Source of the DNA: Anaerorudis cellulosivorans
GTDB taxonomy: Bacteria; Bacteroidota; Bacteroidia; Bacteroidales; Dysgonomonadaceae
NCBI RefSeq assembly: GCF_025943985.1
Contig: NZ_JAPCWE010000003.1
Coordinates: 124,001 to 188,000, forward strand
Reading direction: 5' to 3'
DNA length: 64,000 bases
Shown in pieces: positions 44,431 through 52,166 of the stretch. The notes under the pieces were generated by a model. That model saw only the letters and a list, made by a program, of their open reading frames with translations, did not search any database and was not told where the DNA came from. Numbering within the stretch: the stretch's first letter is position 1; each line of letters begins with the position of its first letter. The translations under genes were made by a program, and so were the position numbers.

Positions 44431-46608
44431 TTACAATTTAAATATTATCCCGGCATTCAGAACAAAACCGTCCAATGGTGCGTAAATATCCCGGAATTCG
44501 GGCTTAGTCATCGAACCTGTATGAATGGTGTCGAACCTTGTCTGCCGTCTGTCGGTAAAGTTCTCAAAGTTAGCATATATTGAGAATCTTTCCCAAATCC
44601 GTTGCATCATTAATCCGCAGATAAGGTAATCTTTTCCCTTTTTTCCGTCATTCAAGTTTTGTTTTCCTGTATAGTAGGCTTCTAATCCGATTTTCCATTT
44701 ATCTTCCACCTCATACATTAATACAGAATTGATTTTATGTTTCGGTGTAAGGGTTTTCTGATAGCTTCTGCCGTCTTCCTTAACTTTAGCATCCGTATAG
44801 GTATATCCGAGAAATAAACCAAAGTCCTTATATTTTATTTTCATATTGGTTTCAGCCCCTTTGCTGTCCACATGACCGTCTATGTTGTTAAACTGCCAAC
44901 GGTTATTATCCGCAGCTTGCAGTTCAAGCGGATTTTTCAGGCAAGTATAAAAGAATAACTGGTTTATACTTAAATATACTTGGTCGTCAAACAAACCTGT
45001 TTTATAAGTGAAATCCACATTTGCCCCGTAGCTTCTTTCCAGTTTGTTATTATCATCATCTATCGGCAAGACATTCTGAAACTGTATGCGTTCGCTATCT
45101 TCCGAAAAAATGGTAGGTGCTTTATATCCGAATCCGCCACCTACACGGGATGAAAATTTATCCGTTATTTTGAAATGTGACGATATACGGGGCAGTACTG
45201 CAAAACCGTAATCGGTAACATAGTCGGTACGCAATCCGGTTTCAAGGTTCATCCAGTCCGTTATTTTCGTATTGTTTTGTACAAATAAGCCTAAAGTAGT
45301 CATATTGTAGTCTCGCAAAGGAAAATCGGTCAGTTTCCTTTCGGTAAATTTATCCGTCCATATATTTGCACCGGCTACCCATTCTGTCTTTTCTTTCGTA
45401 TGTATATAGGATACTTCCGAGAAAGACGATAGCTGCTCTCCGTCAAATTTAAAATCGGGAATCTCAATCTTACGGCTGAAATAGGTTACACTGTTTTTTA
45501 CATTCAATCTGTTTTGTTTATCAAAACGGTGTTCAAATGTAAGTTGGCTTGAATGCCTCTGTGTCTTGTTTCTTTCAAAATAAGAATGTTCTTCATCCCC
45601 TTTATCTTTTAAATATCCCATATCACCACCTAAACGGGTTTCTATCATGGAGTTTATACCGAAATTTAAGTCTGTATTTTCAGACAGGTATAAGAATAGT
45701 TTTGGATTCAATACAAACCTATCGAATTTTGGTATTGCTGTAAAGCCTACATCTGACGGGTCATAAGCCCAGTTACGGTTATACGATGCAAATACGGTAG
45801 TACCTACTTTATTGAATTTCTGACCGAAAAAGCTGTTTACATCAAGTCCTTTGCCTGTTGTCCCGTTCAGGTGTATTGAAAAATCCCTTTCTTTTTCAGG
45901 TGTTTTCGATATAAGGTTTACCAAACCCGCAATCGCACCGCCACCGTATAAGGTAGAAGAAGAACCTTTTATAATTTCAACCTGCTTTAAATCGAGAGGC
46001 GGTGTCTGTAATAAGCCTAATCCGCTTGCTGCACCCGAAAATACAGGAAAACCGTCTTTTAATATTTGGGTGTATCTACCGTCCAAGCCCTGAATACGGA
46101 TAGATGAATTACCCGATATGGCAGATGTTTGTTGCGTCATAATACCCGTGCTTTCATTCAGAAGCATACGGATATCTCCGGGTTTCATAACCCCTTTTTC
46201 GCCTAATTCTTCGGCATTTATAAATTCAATGCGTGTAGGAATATCTTTAAAAGTACGTGTTCCCCTTGTCGAAGAAACAACTATTTCCTGCAATGTTTCT
46301 TCGTCCGCTTCAACCCTGATAACAATAACTTCATCCGAAGCCAAAGGGAATGTAAACTCTTTGATGGTTTTTTCATATCCCACATAAGTAATTTCAAACT
46401 TATGTTTTCCATCAGGAATATTGGAGAGAACCGCCAAACCTTCGGTATCGGAAGATGTACCGTTCGTTGTGTTTTGTAGCACAATATTAGCACCTATTAA
46501 TATCTCTTTGCTATCACAATCTATTAATTTGACTCTAAGTGTGTTTTGTGCGAAAATATTGGAAAAGCTGAATGCTAAAAATAACATCAGTATAATTTTT
46601 GTTTTCAT
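44431..46608 (-). CDS. TonB-dependent outer-membrane receptor (metal module)
   Basis: 725 aa with a signal peptide (about 1-20, SNIFAQ). A carboxypeptidase-regulatory-like domain (about 22-105) precedes the plug (about 110-240: IRIQGLDGRYTQILKDGFPV and GSSSTLYGGGAIAGLVNLIS). The 22-strand barrel follows, ending LNAGIIFKL with C-terminal hydrophobic residue. It forms an operon with the CDF-like gene (1-nt spacing) and is preceded by a Cys-rich secreted protein, so its ligand is probably a metal or metal complex. Confidence 0.85.
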   Translation of the reverse strand: MKTKIILMLFLAFSFSNIFAQNTLRVKLIDCDSKEILIGANIVLQNTTNGTSSDTEGLAVLSNIPDGKHKFEITYVGYEKTIKEFTFPLASDEVIVIRVEADEETLQEIVVSSTRGTRTFKDIPTRIEFINAEELGEKGVMKPGDIRMLLNESTGIMTQQTSAISGNSSIRIQGLDGRYTQILKDGFPVFSGAASGLGLLQTPPLDLKQVEIIKGSSSTLYGGGAIAGLVNLISKTPEKERDFSIHLNGTTGKGLDVNSFFGQKFNKVGTTVFASYNRNWAYDPSDVGFTAIPKFDRFVLNPKLFLYLSENTDLNFGINSMIETRLGGDMGYLKDKGDEEHSYFERNKTQRHSSQLTFEHRFDKQNRLNVKNSVTYFSRKIEIPDFKFDGEQLSSFSEVSYIHTKEKTEWVAGANIWTDKFTERKLTDFPLRDYNMTTLGLFVQNNTKITDWMNLETGLRTDYVTDYGFAVLPRISSHFKITDKFSSRVGGGFGYKAPTIFSEDSERIQFQNVLPIDDDNNKLERSYGANVDFTYKTGLFDDQVYLSINQLFFYTCLKNPLELQAADNNRWQFNNIDGHVDSKGAETNMKIKYKDFGLFLGYTYTDAKVKEDGRSYQKTLTPKHKINSVLMYEVEDKWKIGLEAYYTGKQNLNDGKKGKDYLICGLMMQRIWERFSIYANFENFTDRRQTRFDTIHTGSMTKPEFRDIYAPLDGFVLNAGIIFKL

Positions 46609-46728
46609 TTTTATTCTTCTTTTTAATCTTCAATTTGAAATGATATAGGAGTTACGATACTACAAATAATGTATTATCGCAAAAAACGCAGGGCATATTC
46701 TAAATGTCCTGTAAAATTAAAAGTTGAT

Positions 46729-47043
46729 TTATGCTTTTGGCGGTTGCCAGATTGAAGATTTAAAATCAGGAAGATTATTTCTTAATATATATTCTGATTC
46801 GCAATCAGATGTTGAGCCTAAAGTTATAACTATTGGATTATAAAAACGAGCTTCCGGGAATCCGTAACAAGTATTACAATGTAGAAAAGGAGAACAGCAA
46901 CTATTATCGGTGCAATCATCACAACTATTGCCTATATCATTGCTTATTTCAGCATATATAGATAAACATTTATCCTCTAAACAACAAGGCATTACTGATA
47001 GCAGTAATACATATATGGATAATATGAGGGATAAATATTTCAT
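46729..47043 (-). CDS. Cys-rich secreted small protein (DUF6660-like)
   Basis: 104 aa. Signal-like N-terminus (MKYLSLILSIYVLLLSVMP) then CCLEDKC, SCDDCTDNSCCSPFLHC and NTCYGFPE: about 13 cysteines in total. Likely a periplasmic metal-binding protein matching the neighbouring TonB/CDF genes; DUF6660 is my best recall for the family. A -7-like TACCTTTG (47048-47055) lies 4 nt from the start codon, so transcription may be leaderless; the IS110 insertion lies just upstream and may have replaced its -33 box. Confidence 0.6.
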   Translation of the reverse strand: MKYLSLILSIYVLLLSVMPCCLEDKCLSIYAEISNDIGNSCDDCTDNSCCSPFLHCNTCYGFPEARFYNPIVITLGSTSDCESEYILRNNLPDFKSSIWQPPKA

Positions 47044-47112
47044 GTGGCAAAGGTAAGAAAATCATATTAACAAATAGTCAGGAATTTAATATTTTTATAA
47101 TCAGACACCACG

Positions 47113-48129
47113 TTACTGATTGGAATATTGATTATTATAATTAAATATGTAATGATTGTCATTCTTTATTACAGCAAACATCCGAGCTACAAGCTTAGCT
47201 CTGATAGCATTTAATACCGACATTTTATTTTTGCCTTCGCCAACTTTTCTATCGTAGTACGCCCTTAATCCACTATTTTTATTTTGAATAGCAGATAAGG
47301 CAGCTAAATGAAGTAGAGATTTTATACTCTTATTTGCTCTTTGGGAAACCCGATTTTTAGAGAACTGACTACTTCCTGATGAGTAACTAAATGGCGCAAC
47401 ACCCGCATGACAACAAAATTTGCGACTATCGGTAAATCGCGTAAAGGCTTGTGTTTCCAATATCATTTTTAAAGAAGTCTTTTTTCCTATTCCTTCAATA
47501 CTCAATAATAATTTCATCTGATGAGACAACAAAGCATCTTTTGCTGCAATACTCTCAATTTCCGCTTCAATATTAGATATTGCTTTATCCAATTCTTTAA
47601 TAAGCAGGGATAATCTCTTTAACTTCAACTTATAGACATAATCAGGCATATATTCCTTTTGATCTGATAATTGAGCTTGGTATTTGGCTCTATCAACACA
47701 TAGCATATTTAATTCTGTTGATAATAGCTTTATTGATTCTATACTTATTGTCGGGTGATTATATATTTTAAGTTTATCTACATAACGATACGCATACAAA
47801 GCGATTCGTTTAGCATCTACCGGATCATTTTTCCCTCGTTGTAATCCGGAACTGTATTTTATTTGGGTAGGGTCTTCTAACCAAAGTTTATAGTTTCCAA
47901 CTTGACAAGAGATTGCTAAAGGATAAATATATAATCCTGTAAATTCAGCACATATTACTATTTGTTCCGCATCTATATTTTGTTCCACACAAATTATAGA
48001 TAAATAGTTTTCGATACTCTTTTGATGATTTGGAATAACATCTTGTTTGACCACAGAGCCATTCTTCAACACACAACAATCCAAGTTTTTCTTACTCACA
48101 TCAATTCCAATAAAATAAGAGTCTTTCAT
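47113..48129 (-). CDS. IS110-family transposase
   Basis: 338 aa DEDD/RuvC-like recombinase. N-terminal catalytic residues: D10 in FIGIDVSKK, E in VICAEFTGLY (about 62), and DPVDAKRIALYAYRY (two aspartates, about 103-106). The C-terminal Transposase_20 domain has LLLSIEGIGKKTSLK and CCHAGVAPFSYSSGSSQF, with the reactive serine region SYSSGS. Inserted between the TrlF-like gene and the metal module of the ICE. No internal frameshift, so it may be active. Confidence 0.9.
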   Translation of the reverse strand: MKDSYFIGIDVSKKNLDCCVLKNGSVVKQDVIPNHQKSIENYLSIICVEQNIDAEQIVICAEFTGLYIYPLAISCQVGNYKLWLEDPTQIKYSSGLQRGKNDPVDAKRIALYAYRYVDKLKIYNHPTISIESIKLLSTELNMLCVDRAKYQAQLSDQKEYMPDYVYKLKLKRLSLLIKELDKAISNIEAEIESIAAKDALLSHQMKLLLSIEGIGKKTSLKMILETQAFTRFTDSRKFCCHAGVAPFSYSSGSSQFSKNRVSQRANKSIKSLLHLAALSAIQNKNSGLRAYYDRKVGEGKNKMSVLNAIRAKLVARMFAVIKNDNHYIFNYNNQYSNQ

Positions 48130-48233
48130 GATAAAGTGATTTAATGATTTATAATTTGGAAAGGCACTTGAATATATCCTAAAAACCTTAAATATCTTTC
48201 AGATTAAATTCTTATATAGGTCTAATCCAAGAC

Positions 48234-48420
48234 AAATAACAAGTTCGTAATAGTAACATAAGTTATTCCTACTTTCCATGTTGATTTACTTGTTATTTTC
48301 CTTTCTTTTTAATTAATAACGTAAATCATTAAATGTTCTTGAAATTAAATGAATAAAATGAGTTCCAAATAGTAACATAGACTTTACATTTCTCTTTTTC
48401 CATATGGTTCACTCATTATA
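48234..48420 (-). ncRNA. Candidate IS110 bridge RNA: two similar stem-loops
   Basis: Stem-loop I: AAATAACAAGT (48234-48244) with 48288-48298, 11 perfect bp, 43-nt loop. Stem-loop II: AATGAGT (48357-48363) with ACTCATT (48411-48417), 47-nt loop. The loops share AATAGTAACATA near one end and TTTCCAT near the other, with different residues around them. Two homologous loops upstream of an IS110 transposase match the target-binding and donor-binding loops of bridge RNAs. Transposase orientation suggests minus strand. RNA ends and guide assignments were not determined. Confidence 0.5.
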
Positions 48421-48503
48421 GTTTATAAAATAATTACAATGCAAACCTAAGGTTTTTCCATGAGCCAGAGAGTGAGCGGGAGAAAAAGTAACAAAAAGCC
48501 ACA

Positions 48504-51152
48504 TTAAATGCCATAAATGGTTTGTCTTTGTTTAAACGCATTTTTGCCACCTTCTAAAATATCACAACACATTTCCCTTGTTTCTTTTCTATCAATTGAC
48601 CCCGCACTCATCACGTGGGACTTTATGCTTGTGCTTTTTAATGGGATTATTAGTTCGGCATCTCCTAATACAGCAATGTTTGGATTATGAGTAACAATTA
48701 TCACTTGCCTGGCTTCTTTAATTTTTCGCAAATTCATTACGATTGTTTTGAAAATGAACTCGCTATCTAAGTTATCTTCAGGCTGGTCGATAATTAGAGG
48801 TTTATCACTTTTTGATAACAGCAAAATACCCAGCAATATAGACTGCTGTTGTCCCAATGATAATTGTGAGATTGATTTTGTTTGCCTTTGTTGAGTCCCA
48901 TGTTCATCTGCATACATTTTAGTCACAGTTATACTCGGTCTATCTTCAAACTCAAGAGCTTCAAATTCTTCATAGACATAATCTTTCATCACTTTTTCAA
49001 TTATGCTGCATATTTCCAGATCGGAAAGAAGTCGATTGCCATTGGTATCAGTAATTAATTTTAATCTTGCTTCATCATTTCTTTTGCATATACCAACAAA
49101 CTCTAAAGGGGATAAGTTGAGCGAAATGATGAATGCTCTGGGAACCTGAGAGGTTCTCCAGTCCATAACATTTTTTAGTAGTTTTTCAAATTCATCTGAA
49201 TATTTCCCCTCTGAATATTTAACGGTGATAAACAGACCGTCAATCGTATTTTTAAGATTATCATTTATTGTATTTGCGAACTCTCGTCTATGATAATATA
49301 TTTTATTTTTAACATCGGTTCTTTCTGTTATTAGTGATTTGCGAGCAGCCTCCAATTCTTTCAATAACTTCTGGCTATTTTCTAATTTCTGAACCCTTGT
49401 TGTTAAGTCTATGATGTCTTTTGAAATTTGATTTATCTTGCCTAAGTCAAATGGAATCCCTTGTGCTTCAAGAGCAGATTTCTTCTTGTCAATTTCGTCC
49501 TGTATTGTTTTTTCTTCCTTTTGCCAATTAGCAAGTTCAATTTTCAGTTCTTCTATTTTCTGATTTAGAGAAATATTCAATTCTCCTGACTTTTCTGAGA
49601 CTATCTTCGAGAAATCCGAAACAATTTCTTTTACCTTTTTGAAGTAATTCTTCCCTACAACGATTTCGTCGTCAGATAATTTTTCAAAATTTTTAAATGT
49701 AGTGTCATCTTTGAATATCTCTCGATACGTTTTAATAAGGGCGTTCAAGTCATCAACTAAACCTTTTCGTAATTGCCTTTCTCGTATTAATGCTGTTTGG
49801 TATTTTACCAGTTCCCCAGCTTTCTCTTTTTCAAGATTTGCTAATTTTTTTTGTTCGTTTAATAATGCCTTTTTTGTGTCAGGAAGACTTAGTAATTCAA
49901 GTCTCAATTTTCTTGCTTCACTTTGATTTTCACGTAAATTTACGACGATTTCATCATCTTGGCTCTTTAGTGAGTCTAAATCCAAGAATGAATCTAAAAA
50001 ATTAACCAAAATAATAGGATTAGCATCACTATGTTGTAATGTTTCGGCGGTATCACCTTGTCCATAACTTTCAACATCAATTTTTGAAATGCCATTAATC
50101 GGATCTGTTACATTTAGATTCTCCGCAGACTTTTCTCGTTTGAACTCTAACACCTGTCCCGCTTCATCTTCATACGTCAAAGAAATATCTTGCGGCCACA
50201 CGTCAGAGTCTACTACTCTTGCATTTGATTTGTTTCCAGAACATTCTCTAATAGCCTCTAATAGTGTAGATTTTCCAGCACCTCTACCTCCAATAATACA
50301 GGTTAAGTTCGAACTTAGGTCTATTCTCACTTTGTCCAATAACCCACCTTCTATACTAATAGATTTGATAACAGGTCTTTGTTCTGGGATAAAATCTTCA
50401 AGCCTAATTCTTGACTCATTACTAATAAGTGCAATTTTGAAAGAATGAAAGTTTAGTTCATCTATTTTTATTCTTGTCAATTTCTTTCCTCCCTCGGCGT
50501 TAATACCAAGTCTATTAAGGTCATGTGCGTCAGATGATAGTAATTTGGCAAGATTATATGATTCGTTATAATCGCAGGCTTCCCTATGTAATCCAATAAG
50601 TCTTTTCCTTGAATCATCATCCGAATCAGTATATAGGTCAATATTCTCTTTTGTACATATTTCTAATCCCAATAAATTCTTATGTTTGAAAATTTCCTCC
50701 ATCGGAGGGCCAAATCGTCCAATTGTTTTTTCAAAACCTGATTCGAGTTCTATATGGGCAAGAACACCTATACCATTATGCTGTTGAGCAAAATCAAGAC
50801 ACTGCACAATGCCATTTTGGCAAGTTTTCTTATCTTGATTTATCGTTAGTTTTCCATGAAAGTTTCTTAAATCATTGAATGTGGGAAAATAAAGCAATAA
50901 GTGCCCTTGTGTTGTGCTAACTTCTATTCCAGGAATAACAAATATGTTTTTCCCCTCTGCATAAGTTATTGCAGTATTCGAGTTAAATATCTCATTATGA
51001 TCAGTTATACTTATTATCCCTAATCCTTTTTCTATTGCTGTATCCACAATTGCTTGTGGGGTCATATTTGTATCGGTCACATCATAAGACCCAAATTCAC
51101 CATAAGAGTGAATATGTAAATCTGCTCGTAAAAATTTAGCTCCTGTTGACAT
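48504..51152 (-). CDS. PHP-domain plus SMC/ABC-type ATPase (TrlF-like)
   Basis: 882 aa from the ATG at 51152. An in-frame ATG at 51227 lies upstream of the promoter in repeat R1 and is rejected. PHP phosphoesterase domain (about 1-260): RADLHIHSYGEFG, SITDHNEIF, GIEVSTTQGHLL and SSDAHDLNRLG. The ATPase begins about 285 with Walker A IGGRGAGKSTLLEAI, has a long coiled coil (about 400-620) and ends with signature SLGQQQS and Walker B PLIIDQPEDNLD, plus VTHNPNIAV. This is the TrlF-like, RecF/SMC-type layout seen in defence genes. Probably anti-phage or plasmid defence. Confidence 0.8.
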   Translation of the reverse strand: MSTGAKFLRADLHIHSYGEFGSYDVTDTNMTPQAIVDTAIEKGLGIISITDHNEIFNSNTAITYAEGKNIFVIPGIEVSTTQGHLLLYFPTFNDLRNFHGKLTINQDKKTCQNGIVQCLDFAQQHNGIGVLAHIELESGFEKTIGRFGPPMEEIFKHKNLLGLEICTKENIDLYTDSDDDSRKRLIGLHREACDYNESYNLAKLLSSDAHDLNRLGINAEGGKKLTRIKIDELNFHSFKIALISNESRIRLEDFIPEQRPVIKSISIEGGLLDKVRIDLSSNLTCIIGGRGAGKSTLLEAIRECSGNKSNARVVDSDVWPQDISLTYEDEAGQVLEFKREKSAENLNVTDPINGISKIDVESYGQGDTAETLQHSDANPIILVNFLDSFLDLDSLKSQDDEIVVNLRENQSEARKLRLELLSLPDTKKALLNEQKKLANLEKEKAGELVKYQTALIRERQLRKGLVDDLNALIKTYREIFKDDTTFKNFEKLSDDEIVVGKNYFKKVKEIVSDFSKIVSEKSGELNISLNQKIEELKIELANWQKEEKTIQDEIDKKKSALEAQGIPFDLGKINQISKDIIDLTTRVQKLENSQKLLKELEAARKSLITERTDVKNKIYYHRREFANTINDNLKNTIDGLFITVKYSEGKYSDEFEKLLKNVMDWRTSQVPRAFIISLNLSPLEFVGICKRNDEARLKLITDTNGNRLLSDLEICSIIEKVMKDYVYEEFEALEFEDRPSITVTKMYADEHGTQQRQTKSISQLSLGQQQSILLGILLLSKSDKPLIIDQPEDNLDSEFIFKTIVMNLRKIKEARQVIIVTHNPNIAVLGDAELIIPLKSTSIKSHVMSAGSIDRKETREMCCDILEGGKNAFKQRQTIYGI

Positions 51153-51172
51153 ATTGATATATTTTTCTGCTT

Positions 51173-51250
51173 GCAAAAATACCCATAAAAAAACACCTGA
51201 CAAAATTGCTTGACAGATGTTTTTCAATAAGTTATCAGACTATGCTTATT
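51173..51250 (-). repeat. 78-bp direct repeat R1: terminator plus promoter hinge
   Basis: About 83% identical over 78 bp to R2 (54790-54867). On the minus strand: a hairpin (51194-51219) with a T-run, then the -33 element TTTG (51201-51204) exactly 19 nt before the -7 element TATTTTTG (51174-51181), 20-odd nt before the TrlF-like start at 51152. So it ends the hypothetical gene upstream and starts the TrlF-like gene. Confidence 0.75.
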
Positions 51251-51255
51251 CAGCT

Positions 51256-51675
51256 CTATTTCTTTCCGGAAGCCAGTGTTTTCTCCAATCCGTCCCAAAT
51301 ATTCCCAGCTATATCCTGTGCTGTGGTCGGTTTTTCTAATTTTATATTTTCATCCCCGCCATATGTGTTTATATGTGTTCTGGTGCTGTCCGTTGTGGAA
51401 AAGACATAGAGTTCGCCACATTGCAATAAGACTTCAAAACGAACCTTAAAAGGCGATATGGAAGTAATATGCTCAAAAAGTATAACCGTCGTTTCCGTAT
51501 CATTCGACAATTCGGATTCAGGTACTCCGGCAGAAGCATAAACGCATGGAAATTCAAAGCGATCATCTTTTACCTCAATGTTATGCAACTTAATGATAGG
51601 TTGCAACAAGTTTGCTACTTCCGAGCGGGTTAGCCCGCCACAACTCTTTTTTGAAACTTCTTCGGATGTACTCAT
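51256..51675 (-). CDS. Hypothetical protein before hinge R1
   Basis: 139 aa from the ATG at 51675 (MSTSEEVSKKSCGG); an in-frame ATG at 51714 is an alternative, adding 13 residues. Soluble, acidic middle; PCVYASAGVPESEL and EHITSISPFKVRFEVLLQ are visible. No family recognised. Ends 6 nt from R1. Between the GHKL-nuclease gene and the TrlF-like gene; may be a cargo partner. Confidence 0.5.
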   Translation of the reverse strand: MSTSEEVSKKSCGGLTRSEVANLLQPIIKLHNIEVKDDRFEFPCVYASAGVPESELSNDTETTVILFEHITSISPFKVRFEVLLQCGELYVFSTTDSTRTHINTYGGDENIKLEKPTTAQDIAGNIWDGLEKTLASGKK

Positions 51676-52082
51676 GTTCGTAATCTTAAAATCATTAAAC
51701 GAAAACAGGCGCAAGAATTACAAACACATCGGCTTTAGAGGCACAGCCAAGCGCCCGCCCACTGATAGTTCATAACCTTACGCCCTTTCGATATATGATT
51801 TTACACATATACACAATCAGGCAGAAAGAGAAACTATCATATTCGGGTGGACTTCTGTAAATTGGCTGTTTTCTAAAGCCCCTTATATGTTGTTCTTTCC
51901 TACACTCCAGACACAGGAGTTATATTGTCATATTGTCCCATGCCATACTACAAAGATACATCTTTTTCCTAAATATATCATATTCCGGTCTTTGTATCTC
52001 ATCCGGTCTGGGTATTTATAGCCCCCTTAAAATCAAAAGATTTGCTGACAAAAAATACTTATCCAGACGGATTACAGATTAT

Positions 52083-52122
52083 AGAAAGAGCGACAGGCGA
52101 AAAATTGCCTGTCGCTCTTTCT
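52083..52122 (-). terminator. Terminator of the GHKL-nuclease gene
   Basis: A 16-bp perfect stem: AGAAAGAGCGACAGGC (52083-52098) with GCCTGTCGCTCTTTCT (52107-52122). It is 45 nt downstream of the GHKL gene stop. The rest of the gap 51676-52082 has a -7-like TATCTTTG (minus, 51951-51958) but no -33 at the normal spacing and no ORF I can support. Confidence 0.8.
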
Positions 52123-52166
52123 GTGATAAGCTAAACGAACGGGATAGAATAAATAAATATTTATTA

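Larger units (their letters stand above)
47080..48470 (-). mobile_element. IS110-family insertion sequence (ends approximate)
   Basis: An IS110 transposase with about 375 nt of noncoding DNA on its 5' side and only about 70 nt on its 3' side. This asymmetry is typical of the IS110 group, whose bridge RNA is upstream. No terminal inverted repeat was found, as expected. Ends are uncertain: one limit is the PHP gene stop (48504) and the other is the start of the Cys-rich gene (47043). Confidence 0.7.

Noticed and set aside
47071-47078. CAAATAGT match to stem-loop II as proof of the right target
   Set aside because: In IS621-type bridge RNAs the two guides pair with opposite strands. Here both short matches are in the same sense, and 8-9 nt AT-rich matches can arise by chance.
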